Part shown: in pieces, positions 8,401-15,962 of the stretch | Layout: each line of letters starts with the position of its first letter | Numbering within the stretch: position 1 is the first letter of the stretch | From: an uncultured Prevotella sp. | Lineage (GTDB): Bacteria > Bacteroidota > Bacteroidia > Bacteroidales > Bacteroidaceae | DNA: 34,644 nucleotides | Direction of reading: 5' to 3' | NCBI GenBank assembly: GCA_900770025.1 | Contig: CAAGIW010000049.1 | Span: 1-34,644, forward strand | Made by a program: the position numbers and the translations under genes | Notes under the pieces: model-generated | Database searches by the model: none | What the model saw: the letters and a program-made list of their open reading frames with translations, nothing else | Told to the model about the DNA's origin: nothing

Positions 8401-8572
8401 ATTATCCCAAATCGGCCATTAGACTGTTATGTGCAAACATGCTTTCTTTTTGTCATCTGCCTTTCCGTTTATCGGTTACAATGGAACCCCATTGCGCCCT
8501 CAAAACGCAAAGACATCTGTTCAAAAATATAAGCAGTTATCATCATAACCCTAATGGCCTATTTGGGATTAT
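8401..8572. repeat. MITE-like element with about 30-bp inverted arms
   Basis: The left arm (8401-8431) and the reverse complement of the right arm (8543-8572) share atcccaaat, ggccattag and gttatg in order with few differences. The interior, about 110 bp, continues the match to window bases 1-61. No transposase or clear target duplication is seen. The element sits immediately after the 22-bp array and a shared cacaaattgccttgg segment. Confidence 0.65.
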
Positions 8573-8682
8573 CCGCTCATAATCAGTCATGTTTCTTTCT
8601 TGTCATCCCCCTCTTTGGAGAAAGACAAATGACGAGTGTATCTTTGGGAGCGCAGAGAAAACCAGTTGGGGAACGACAGCGT

Positions 8683-9291
8683 TTACCAACCTTTTCGGTA
8701 TTCTACAGGAGACACTCCGACGAGCCGCCTGAAATACTTGCAGAAGAAACTGGGATTGGGGAAATTCATGTCGTAGGCAATTTCCGAGACCTGCTTGTCG
8801 GTGTAGCGGAGTTGTACCTTGATGGCATTGACGATAGCTTCATCAAGCCAGTATTTGGCTGTTTTGCCACTTACATGGCGAACGATGGCACTCATATAGC
8901 GGGGAGTGACACAGAGGCGGGAAGCATAGAAGTCGAGCGTGTGTTGCTTGGGGGCATACTGCCCCACCAGCCGGATAAACTCTGAGAACAACTGCTGTTC
9001 TCGGGTTCCTGCTCCGGCATGAGAGGTTTCGTTCATCTCCCACAGGTAGCTCACATGCATCATCAGTGCACCGACAAGCTGGATGACCACCTGCGTTGAT
9101 GACCTCTCTTGCTTCAGGGCATTATATAATATAAGGTGTAGATTGTCGGTAAAGTCCATCTCCTCGTCAGACAAAGACAGCGTAAAGTCTTGCAGGTGTC
9201 CGTCAAAGGCAGAAGGCAGGCTGTTGCCCACCGACAGGCGAAGCATCTCATCGGAGATGCTGAGGACAAGCCCCTGAATATTATCAGACAC
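8683..9291 (-). CDS. AraC-family transcription regulator, 5'-truncated
   Basis: The C-terminal half carries the double helix-turn-helix of AraC/XylS regulators: FYASRLCVTPRYMSAIVRHVSGKTAKYWLDE, then the second helix pair in QVSEIAYDMNFPNPSFFCKYFRRLVGVSPVEYRKGW. The listed start is a GTG at 9291, but the frame stays open to 9357 and the extra residues (LFSCHVVTEIIRV) look like genuine AraC sequence with no ATG or TTG among them. A stop lies at 9358-9360. The total of about 225 codons is short of the usual 290 or so; most of the N-terminal ligand-binding domain is missing and is not found in other frames nearby. I infer a truncated, possibly dead gene whose 5' part was lost when the adjacent hip module or repeats arrived. 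Confidence 0.65.
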   Translation of the reverse strand: MSDNIQGLVLSISDEMLRLSVGNSLPSAFDGHLQDFTLSLSDEEMDFTDNLHLILYNALKQERSSTQVVIQLVGALMMHVSYLWEMNETSHAGAGTREQQLFSEFIRLVGQYAPKQHTLDFYASRLCVTPRYMSAIVRHVSGKTAKYWLDEAIVNAIKVQLRYTDKQVSEIAYDMNFPNPSFFCKYFRRLVGVSPVEYRKGW

Positions 9292-9432
9292 CCGGATAAT
9301 CTCTGTGACTACATGGCAACTGAACAGGGCAAACCATTGTAACCAATAAAAGGAAAGTCAGATAACAAGAAGAAAACTGAACACACAGATTACTACCCAA
9401 ATATGGAATGCGGAACACTGACTTCTATAAAC

Positions 9433-9533
9433 TACACCCGTTAAGGTATAAAAGTGTTAAATAATCATATACATTATACCCTTTTGGGTGCAGTTTACAT
9501 GAGATTGGTTATATTTGCACCCGATAAGGTATA
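9433..9533 (+). promoter_or_regulatory. Three HipB-type operators and hip promoter
   Basis: Three 18-bp dyad sites: TACACCCGTTAAGGTATA (9433-9450), TATACCCTTTTGGGTGCA (9475-9492, opposite orientation) and TGCACCCGATAAGGTATA (9516-9533). Their shared form is T-R-Y-ACCC-N4-GGGTATA or close to it. Centres are 42 and 41 bp apart, about four helical turns, so bound dimers would face the same side of the DNA. A TATATTTG -7 box at 9510-9517 overlaps the third site and the second covers the -33 region, as expected for autorepression by the HTH protein encoded at 9550. Confidence 0.75.
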
Positions 9534-9549
9534 ATAAACATTACGGGAT

Positions 9550-9756
9550 ATGGATATGCAACTTTCATTGTTTGTCAAGGAAATGCGCAAGGTGCACGGA
9601 CTGACACAAGAGGATCTGGCTGCCAAGGCTGGCGTTGGACTGAGATTTGTGCGCGAACTTGAGCAGGGCAAGCAAACCCTGCGCATGGACAAGATAAATC
9701 AGGTGCTCGCCCTGTTTGGACATGAAGTGGGTGCCAAGGAGATGAGCAGGCAATGA
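9550..9756 (+). CDS. hipB: HipB-like antitoxin/repressor (XRE helix-turn-helix)
   Basis: A 68-residue XRE-family protein: residues about 5-60 form a five-helix HTH with GLTQEDLAAKAGVGLRFVRELEQGKQ, where the T-Q-E-D-L-A-x-K-A-G-V helix and the recognition helix ending R-E-L-E-Q-G-K are typical of HipB. It should bind as a dimer to the three operators just upstream and repress the unit. ATGs at 9550 and 9556 are both possible. The next gene starts 33 bp downstream. Confidence 0.85.
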   Translation: MDMQLSLFVKEMRKVHGLTQEDLAAKAGVGLRFVRELEQGKQTLRMDKINQVLALFGHEVGAKEMSRQ

Positions 9757-9789
9757 GAAAAAGTGGCAATGGGATAAATAGATAAAGAG

Positions 9790-10113
9790 ATGAAGAAAGC
9801 TAAGGTGTATATGCACGACAAGGTGGCAGGAGAACTGACAGAAGATGAGAATGGCTTCTCATTTAAATATCTTGACGAATATCTCAACTCCGAAGGCGCA
9901 CTGCCCATTAGTCTCACCCTGCCCTTGAGGAATGAGGAGTATAGAGACAAGGTGCTGTTTCCGTTTTTCGACGGACTGATACCCGAAGGATGGCTGCTCA
10001 ATATAGCAGAAAACAATTGGAAAATCAACCAGCGCGACCGCATGTCATTGCTGCTTGCATGCTGCAAAGACTGCATAGGTGCGGTCAGCATAATTGCGGA
10101 GGACAAGGCATGA
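9790..10113 (+). CDS. hipS: HipS-like protein (stand-alone HipA N-terminal domain)
   Basis: 107 residues corresponding only to the N-terminal subdomain of HipA: MKKAKVYMHDKVAGELTEDENGFSFKYLDEYL, LPISLTLPLR, FPFFDGLIPEGWLL and the RDRMSLLLACCKDCIGAVSI end. In classical HipA this is joined to the kinase core; here it is its own gene, as HipS is in the tripartite HipBST system of enteropathogenic E. coli, where HipS rather than HipB neutralises the kinase. An AAAGAG lies just before the ATG. The stop overlaps the start of the kinase gene as ATGA, so translation is probably coupled and the two products made in a fixed ratio. Confidence 0.82.
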   Translation: MKKAKVYMHDKVAGELTEDENGFSFKYLDEYLNSEGALPISLTLPLRNEEYRDKVLFPFFDGLIPEGWLLNIAENNWKINQRDRMSLLLACCKDCIGAVSIIAEDKA

Positions 10114-11045
10114 GGTGTCTGTATTGCTATAAGGAACTGAAGGAGGGGCAAAGGGATTATCATCCTGCATGTTCACGCAAACTGTTTGGTGTGGACACTC
10201 CTCCACAACTGACTTACGTCAGGGATGAGATTGGAGAACTGGCAAAGCAGGTGGTGCGCAGCCAGACCACCCTTACCGGCGTGCAGGCCAAACTGTCGCT
10301 GGACATCAACAGAGGAGGCAAGAACGAGCCCGACCGCTTTACCATCGTTGGTTTGTGGGGGCGCTATATACTCAAACCGCAGACCGACCGCTACCGTTGT
10401 CTGCCGGAAATAGAAGACCTCGTGATGCATCTGGCCGAGGCAGCACGCATCGCCGTGGTGCCGCATGGCATGATACGCTTTGCTGATGGTGAACTGTGTT
10501 ACATCACGCGCCGCATTGACCGGACCCCCGATGGCAAAAAGGTGGCGATGGAAGACATGTGCCAACTCACAGAGCGACTCACAGAATATAAATACAAGGG
10601 CTCATACGAACAGATTGCCAAAACCATTGGCAGATACTCATCAGTGCCGCAACTGGATATAGTGAATTTCTGGGAGGTGGTGGTGTTTTCATGGTTGACA
10701 GGCAACTCAGACATGCACCTAAAAAATTTCTCACTCCATGATACGGGGCATGGCTATGCCCTCACTCCCGCCTACGACCTGGTGTCCACAGTACTTGTCA
10801 TTCCTGATGATCCAGAGGAACTGGCTCTCACCCTCAACGGCAAAAGGAGGAAATTGCGCCGCAGCGATTTCGTGAAAGCAATGTCGCAATCCGGACTAAG
10901 TGAGAAAGTGATTGATAACATGGCAAAGAAATTCCGCAGGGCCTTTCCCAAATGGCTTGATCTTATCAACATCTCCTTTCTGCCAGAAGACATGAAACGC
11001 ACCTTCAAGCGGATGATATTGCAGCGAATGATCATGCTGAGATAG
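10110..11045 (+). CDS. hipT: HipT-like Ser/Thr kinase toxin (HipA kinase core)
   Basis: 311 residues from the ATG overlapping the hipS stop; the same frame stays open to 9990 but that part is a shadow of hipS. An N-terminal zinc-knuckle pattern (Cys3, Cys6, His18, Cys21) precedes the kinase. The Gly-rich loop is SQTTLTGVQAK (51-61), the ATP-binding lysine probably Lys89 in YILKPQ, the catalytic motif GNSDMHLKN gives Asp201 and Asn206, and the metal-binding aspartate is Asp223 in PAYDL. All are present, so the enzyme should be active. Known HipA and HipT proteins phosphorylate aminoacyl-tRNA synthetases and halt growth; the target here is unknown. Confidence 0.85.
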   Translation: MRCLYCYKELKEGQRDYHPACSRKLFGVDTPPQLTYVRDEIGELAKQVVRSQTTLTGVQAKLSLDINRGGKNEPDRFTIVGLWGRYILKPQTDRYRCLPEIEDLVMHLAEAARIAVVPHGMIRFADGELCYITRRIDRTPDGKKVAMEDMCQLTERLTEYKYKGSYEQIAKTIGRYSSVPQLDIVNFWEVVVFSWLTGNSDMHLKNFSLHDTGHGYALTPAYDLVSTVLVIPDDPEELALTLNGKRRKLRRSDFVKAMSQSGLSEKVIDNMAKKFRRAFPKWLDLINISFLPEDMKRTFKRMILQRMIMLR

Positions 11046-11201
11046 TTTGCAATGGCCAAGTACACTCACACCCATACTTCAATTCAGTTAACAGAAGGGA
11101 GGAGGTAGAAGAATGAAAAAATGCGATTTGATTGTGAGATAAGTAACTGATGATGAGTGGATAATTTGTTTTCTAAGTCAACATGAGGGTTTATGCAATT
11201 C

Positions 11202-11241
11202 CAAAACTGCCACTTTTAGAATCAGACACAAATTGCCTTGG
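11202..11241. repeat. Solitary 22-bp-type repeat unit with shared flank
   Basis: A unit with AAAA-ctgccac-TTTT-agaa is followed, after 5 bases, by cacaaattgccttgg. The same flank at the same distance follows the array at 8257-8344 (8350-8364), so unit plus flank moved or arose together. The core ctgccac is the reverse complement of gtggcag in the other array. Confidence 0.65.
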
Positions 11242-11315
11242 TGAGTATTCTCAACAATTGAGAATCTCAAGAAGGTTCTTGAAACAATCAATAAACAATA
11301 AAAAACACATTAGAC

Positions 11316-11354
11316 GCACCCGACAAGCCCTTTCCCACTGGGCCTGTCGGGTGC
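11316..11354 (-). terminator. Strong hairpin, probable terminator of yaaA
   Basis: Arms of 15 bp (11316-11330 and 11340-11354) pair with one mismatch around a 9-nt loop and are GC-rich. It lies 21 bp past the yaaA stop on the minus strand, with a T-run about 10 nt further on. The plus strand has no T-run after it. Confidence 0.65.
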
Positions 11355-11375
11355 AACGTATATGGCGTGACCTGT

Positions 11376-12212
11376 CTATCTTGACTCCCTAATGAAATGT
11401 GGGAACAGTTCTTCTCCATAATCGGGCGCATATTCAAAGCCTTCATAAGAAAAGCACTTCAGTTGTTCCGGCGAAGTGATTCTGTTTTCAAGCATATACC
11501 TCACCATGGCACCACGGCATGATTTTGCCCACACAGCCTGCATCTTGAGTGTTCCAGTTTTACCGGGCTCTCCCTCCCCATCTGCCACAATACGGTGACC
11601 TAAAGAACCGGAGTGCTGCTCCCACTGCTTCTTCTGCTGGCGCACATAAAACAATGGATGAATCACCCTGACCTGCTGCAACACCCGCTTCCAATCAAAC
11701 AGATGTTCATACTCTTCGGTGGAGAGATGCACCAAAATGCCATCGTCCGCCTTCACGCTCTCAATGAGCACATCCGTCAGTTTGTCTTTCCAGAACTGAT
11801 GTATCGGTTTTCCGTGTGTGGCCTCAAGAGTGACACAATGCTCCATGCGATAAGGCACAATGGCATCCATCGGCCGGAGCAAGCCGTACAGGAAACAGGT
11901 AATCCAAAGGTGTTTCTGTCCGAACGACAAAGCCTCGTCTGAAAACGTGCGTGCCTTCAGATGCTTATACGCCTGACCATTGTAGGCAAGGAGGGCAGGC
12001 ATGGTTTCTGCACAATGGAAGTTCTGATAGCGCTTCCAATTCTCTGCGGCCAACGACCTGCTGCAATCCAACTGGCGGGCGAGTTCATCCACATCCATCA
12101 TTGCCATCTCTGTAGCCAATCCGTTGGCCACCGACTGAAAGAGCGGAGAAGTCAAAGCCCTCTTCCCTGCCCTATCGTACATTATCTTTGCATTGGCAAG
12201 AAGTATCTGCAT
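11376..12212 (-). CDS. yaaA: YaaA family peroxide-stress protein
   Basis: 278 residues matching the YaaA/DUF328 family: MQILLANAKIM start, LYGLLRPMDAIVPYRMEHC, and the C-terminal KSCRGAMVRYMLENRI block that carries the family's conserved K-x2-R-G-x-M-x2-Y. E. coli YaaA lowers free iron and protects DNA during hydrogen peroxide stress; a similar cytosolic role is inferred. It is divergent from lon across 172 bp. The length is slightly above the usual 250-260. Confidence 0.85.
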   Translation of the reverse strand: MQILLANAKIMYDRAGKRALTSPLFQSVANGLATEMAMMDVDELARQLDCSRSLAAENWKRYQNFHCAETMPALLAYNGQAYKHLKARTFSDEALSFGQKHLWITCFLYGLLRPMDAIVPYRMEHCVTLEATHGKPIHQFWKDKLTDVLIESVKADDGILVHLSTEEYEHLFDWKRVLQQVRVIHPLFYVRQQKKQWEQHSGSLGHRIVADGEGEPGKTGTLKMQAVWAKSCRGAMVRYMLENRITSPEQLKCFSYEGFEYAPDYGEELFPHFIRESR

Positions 12213-12248
12213 ATAAATGTTTTAGTCTTGTTTGTTCACATCTGAAAG

Positions 12249-12256
12249 CAAAGTTA
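12249..12256 (-). promoter_or_regulatory. -7 element of yaaA
   Basis: Minus-strand TAACTTTG followed by C matches TAnnTTTG; the -33 box is not recognisable. The leader would be about 30 nt. Confidence 0.5.
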
Positions 12257-12343
12257 CCTTATTTTTCCGAGAAATGCCCACACTTGGATGAAAACAATGC
12301 ACAATAAACAAGGAATAGGGAACAGAATTTCATAATAAAGTTG

Positions 12344-12351
12344 TACCTTTG
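12344..12351 (+). promoter_or_regulatory. -7 element of lon
   Basis: TACCTTTG followed by C matches TAnnTTTG and would start transcription near 12358, about 27 nt before the lon ATG. No clear -33 TTTG lies at the right distance and I see no heat-shock element. Confidence 0.5.
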
Positions 12352-12384
12352 CACCTTGAAGAAAACTTGAAGTAGAGAAACGAG

Positions 12385-14829
12385 ATGAACAATAGTCAGA
12401 ACGATAAGGCTTTTTCGGTGATTGCAGATATAGACGGAGACTTTGCCGAGTTCTCGGGCAAGATGACTTTTCCCGAGTCGGTATCCATCTTGCCTGTCAG
12501 GAATTTGGTACTTTTCCCCGGTGTCATTGCCCCTATTTTAGTGGGCCGCGAATCCAGCTTGTCATTAGTGAAGAATGCGGAAAAGGCGTCAAGCATCATT
12601 GGCGTGGTGTGCCAGCGTGACGCTGACGTGGAAGACCCCTTGCAAAAGGATTTGTACGAGTATGGCGTATATGCAAGAATCGTGAAAATACTGCAGATGC
12701 CAGGGGGCTCGGTCACAGCCATCGTGCAAGGCATCGCCCGACTTCATCTTGACAAAATCAGCAAATACAAGCCCTATCTCCGCGGACAGGTGAGCCGTGC
12801 CGACGAACGGATTCCAGATAAGACTGATCAAGAATTCACCACCGCCATCGATGATTTGAGAGCACGCACGGTGGAGTACGTCAAAATCAATGACGACATA
12901 CCAGAGGAGGCATCCTTTGCCATCAACAACGTGACAAACAATGTGATGGCCATCAACTTCATCTGCTCCAACATGCCATTTGCCATAGAGGAGAAAACCA
13001 AGTTGTTGCAAATAAACGACATGAAGGAGAGAGTGTTCTATGTGCTGAAACTGGTGAACAGAGAATTCTCCCTGCAAAGCATCAAACAGAACATCAGAAA
13101 CAAGACACGGGACGACCTTGACGAACAGCAGAAGAACTATTTCCTGCAGCAACAGATAAAGAACATCCAGGCAGAGATAGGCAACGGAGAGAACAATCCG
13201 GAAAAGAACGAACTGCTCAAGAAAGCCAAATCGCTGAAATGGAATGAGGACGTGAGGAAAACCTTTGAAAAGGAAGTCAGCAAACTGGACAACCTGAACC
13301 CGCAGAGCCCTGACTACAACGTGCAGCTCACCTACTTGGAGACGCTGGTGTCGCTGCCCTGGGGACTATACACCAAGGACGACATCAACCTGAAAAAAGT
13401 GCAGAAGACACTCGACAGCGACCATTATGGAATGGAAAAGGTGAAAGAACGCATTCTGGAACACATTGCCGTACTGTCGTTAAGAGGCGACCTAAAGTCG
13501 CCCATCATCTGTCTGTATGGCGCTCCAGGCGTGGGAAAAACAAGTCTGGGCAAAAGCATTGCGAAGGCCATGAACAGGAAATACGTAAGAATCTCCTTGG
13601 GAGGCCTGCACGATGAATCTGAAATCAGGGGGCACCGGCGCACATACATAGGTGCCATGCCGGGAAGAATCATCAAGAGCATCCAGAAGGCGGAATCCTC
13701 CAACCCGGTGTTTGTGCTGGACGAGATAGACAAGATCACCCAAAACACCATACAGGGCGACCCTGCATCGGCCCTTTTGGAAGTGTTGGATCCGGAACAG
13801 AACACGACCTTCCACGACAACTATCTTGACGTGGACTATGACTTGTCGAAAGTGTTGTTCATCGCCACCGCCAACGACCTGAACACCATACCCAAGCCTC
13901 TGCTTGACCGTATGGAACTGATTGAAGTGAGCGGCTACATCACCGAAGAAAAAGCGGAAATAGCAAGGCGGCATTTAGTGCCCAAAGAAAAGGAGAACAC
14001 TGGTTTGGGCAAAAAAAAGGAGATATACCTGTCCAGATCTGCCATCGTGAAAATCATAGAACAATACACCCGCGAGAGCGGTGTGAGGCAACTGGAAAAA
14101 CAGATCAACAAGGTGTTCAGAAAAGTGGCCTATGGATACGCTTCAGCTTCCTCCATTTTTTACAACAAAATAACCGACAGAGACGTGGAAACCCTGTTGG
14201 GCAAGCCACCCTATTACCGCGACATCTATCAGGGAAACAACTATGCCGGCGTGGTCACAGGTCTGGCATGGACCAGTGTGGGCGGAGAGATTCTCTTCAT
14301 AGAAACCAGCCTGAGCAAAGGCAAAGGCTCCAAACTCACGCTCACCGGCAATTTGGGTGACGTGATGAAAGAATCTGCCATGCTGGCATTAGAATACGTG
14401 AAAGCCCATGCAGACAAACTGAACTTAGATTACAGGATATTTGACCACTGGAACATCCACGTCCATGTTCCCGAAGGCGCAACTCCCAAAGACGGACCAT
14501 CGGCAGGCATCACCATAGCCACCTCCATCGCTTCGGCACTGACCCAGCGAAAAGTGCGCAGCAACACGGCCATGACAGGAGAAATAACCCTGCGCGGCAA
14601 AGTGCTGCCAGTGGGAGGAATCAAGGAGAAGATTCTTGCTGCCAAGCGGGCGGGCATCACCCACATCCTGCTATGCGCCGACAACAAGAAGGATATCGAC
14701 GAGATTCCCAGCGTATATCTGAAAGGTGTGGAATTCCATTACGTGGAAAACATTCAAGACGTTTGGGACTTTGCACTGACGAACGACTTAGTAGATCATC
14801 CCACGACATTCGAGATAGACGAAAAATGA
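12385..14829 (+). CDS. lon: ATP-dependent Lon protease
   Basis: 814 residues, full length. The N-terminal Lon substrate-binding domain begins at LPVRNLVLFPGVIAPI. The AAA+ module has Walker A GAPGVGKT (379-386), Walker B VFVLDEIDK and the ATANDLNTIPKPLLDRM sensor region. The C-terminal protease domain has the catalytic Ser706 in DGPSAG and Lys749 in GGIKEK, 43 residues apart as in E. coli Lon. It is a cytosolic hexameric protease for misfolded and regulatory proteins. A short leader with a Bacteroidetes -7 box precedes it. Its stop overlaps the tgt start as ATGA, heading a lon-tgt-lptG operon. Confidence 0.97.
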   Translation: MNNSQNDKAFSVIADIDGDFAEFSGKMTFPESVSILPVRNLVLFPGVIAPILVGRESSLSLVKNAEKASSIIGVVCQRDADVEDPLQKDLYEYGVYARIVKILQMPGGSVTAIVQGIARLHLDKISKYKPYLRGQVSRADERIPDKTDQEFTTAIDDLRARTVEYVKINDDIPEEASFAINNVTNNVMAINFICSNMPFAIEEKTKLLQINDMKERVFYVLKLVNREFSLQSIKQNIRNKTRDDLDEQQKNYFLQQQIKNIQAEIGNGENNPEKNELLKKAKSLKWNEDVRKTFEKEVSKLDNLNPQSPDYNVQLTYLETLVSLPWGLYTKDDINLKKVQKTLDSDHYGMEKVKERILEHIAVLSLRGDLKSPIICLYGAPGVGKTSLGKSIAKAMNRKYVRISLGGLHDESEIRGHRRTYIGAMPGRIIKSIQKAESSNPVFVLDEIDKITQNTIQGDPASALLEVLDPEQNTTFHDNYLDVDYDLSKVLFIATANDLNTIPKPLLDRMELIEVSGYITEEKAEIARRHLVPKEKENTGLGKKKEIYLSRSAIVKIIEQYTRESGVRQLEKQINKVFRKVAYGYASASSIFYNKITDRDVETLLGKPPYYRDIYQGNNYAGVVTGLAWTSVGGEILFIETSLSKGKGSKLTLTGNLGDVMKESAMLALEYVKAHADKLNLDYRIFDHWNIHVHVPEGATPKDGPSAGITIATSIASALTQRKVRSNTAMTGEITLRGKVLPVGGIKEKILAAKRAGITHILLCADNKKDIDEIPSVYLKGVEFHYVENIQDVWDFALTNDLVDHPTTFEIDEK

Positions 14830-15953
14830 AATTCGACTTAGTATATACTGATACCCATTCCGACGCACGTGCTGGAATCATCACCACTGACCATGGTTCC
14901 ATCACAACGCCCATCTTCATGCCTGTGGGAACCTGTGGCAGTGTGAAGGGGATTCATTTTTCTGAATTAGAGAACCAGATTAACGCACAAATCATTCTGG
15001 GAAACACCTATCACCTATATCTAAGACCCGGAACGGATATCCTGCACCAGGCCCATGGACTGCACAGGTTCATCGGCTGGAACAAGCCCATCCTTACGGA
15101 TTCCGGCGGTTTTCAGGTGTTCTCTCTCACAGGAATACGCAAGCTGAATGAAAACGGATGTGAATTCCGTTCGCATATCGACGGATCAAAACATGTGTTC
15201 ACACCTGAGAACGTGATAGACACACAAAGGCTTATCGGAGCTGATATTATGATGGCATTCGACGAATGTCCACCGGGCCAGAGTGATTTCCAGTATGCCA
15301 AGAAGAGCCTTCAGCTCACCCAGCGCTGGTTAGATCGCTGCATCAAGAGATTCGATGAGACGGAACCCCTATACGGGCATCGTCAGGCCTTGTTTCCCAT
15401 CGTGCAGGGTTGCACGTTCAAGGAGTTGCGGCAAGAGGCGGCTAAGCACGTGGCCGAGAAAGAGGCCGAGGGCAATGCCATCGGCGGATTGGCCGTAGGC
15501 GAACCCACGCATCTGATGTATGAGATGATTGAGGTGGTGAATGAGATTCTGCCGACCGACAAGCCCCGGTATCTCATGGGAGTGGGCACGCCACAGAACC
15601 TGCTGGAAGCTATCGAACGAGGTGTTGACATGTTTGATTGTGTGATGCCTACACGCAACGGAAGAAATGCGATGCTGTTCACCTATGAGGGCACCATGAA
15701 CATGAGAAACAAGAAATGGGAGAACGACTTCACCCCTATTGATAGCAACGGCTGCGACATCGACAGAACGTACACCAAGGCTTACCTGCACCATCTGTTC
15801 AAATCCAAGGAGTTGCTTGCCATGCAAATAGCAAGCATACACAATCTGGCTTTTTATCTGCGTTTGGTACGGGATGCTCGTGAACACATCATAGCAGGCG
15901 ACTTCACCACGTGGAAGAGGGGCGTCATTGCAGAACTGGGTAATAGAAGATAG
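14826..15953 (+). CDS. tgt: Queuine tRNA-ribosyltransferase (TGT)
   Basis: 375 residues from the ATG at 14826, overlapping the lon stop; the frame is open further upstream but only as a shadow of lon. It exchanges guanine 34 of GUN-anticodon tRNAs for preQ1, leading to queuosine. Asp92 in LTDSGGFQVF and the nucleophile Asp271 in DCVMPTRNGR are present, as is GGLAVGEP. The bacterial zinc site C-x-C-x2-C is not kept: the aligned stretch before the AYLHHL motif reads NGCDID, so two of three cysteines are gone, while the His in SIHNLAFY remains. From memory Bacteroidetes TGTs generally lack these cysteines, so this is likely a lineage trait rather than damage. Confidence 0.95.
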   Translation: MKFDLVYTDTHSDARAGIITTDHGSITTPIFMPVGTCGSVKGIHFSELENQINAQIILGNTYHLYLRPGTDILHQAHGLHRFIGWNKPILTDSGGFQVFSLTGIRKLNENGCEFRSHIDGSKHVFTPENVIDTQRLIGADIMMAFDECPPGQSDFQYAKKSLQLTQRWLDRCIKRFDETEPLYGHRQALFPIVQGCTFKELRQEAAKHVAEKEAEGNAIGGLAVGEPTHLMYEMIEVVNEILPTDKPRYLMGVGTPQNLLEAIERGVDMFDCVMPTRNGRNAMLFTYEGTMNMRNKKWENDFTPIDSNGCDIDRTYTKAYLHHLFKSKELLAMQIASIHNLAFYLRLVRDAREHIIAGDFTTWKRGVIAELGNRR

Positions 15954-15962
15954 GAGAAGAGA

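Larger units (their letters stand above)
7942..8682. other. 741-bp non-coding stretch with repeats
   Basis: AT-rich leader of the lipoprotein gene on the left, then a 22-bp tandem array (8257-8344) and a palindromic MITE-like element (8401-8572). Open frames here (for example 8020-8211 minus and 8346-8582 plus) run through the promoter or the repeats and show no domain or codon pattern, so I do not call genes. Confidence 0.7.
11046..11375. other. 330-bp non-coding stretch behind the hip genes
   Basis: Contains a single diverged 22-bp repeat unit with its flank (about 11202-11241) and a strong hairpin (11316-11354). I see no gene, and no terminator directly behind hipT. Confidence 0.6.

Noticed and set aside
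8346..8582. 78-codon plus-strand frame through the array flank and the MITE-like element
   Set aside because: It is made of repeat sequence and has no domain or promoter.
11316..11354. Hairpin arm resembles the hip operator (gcacccgacaag against gcacccgataag)
   Set aside because: The GGTATA half is missing and the hairpin fits a yaaA terminator better.
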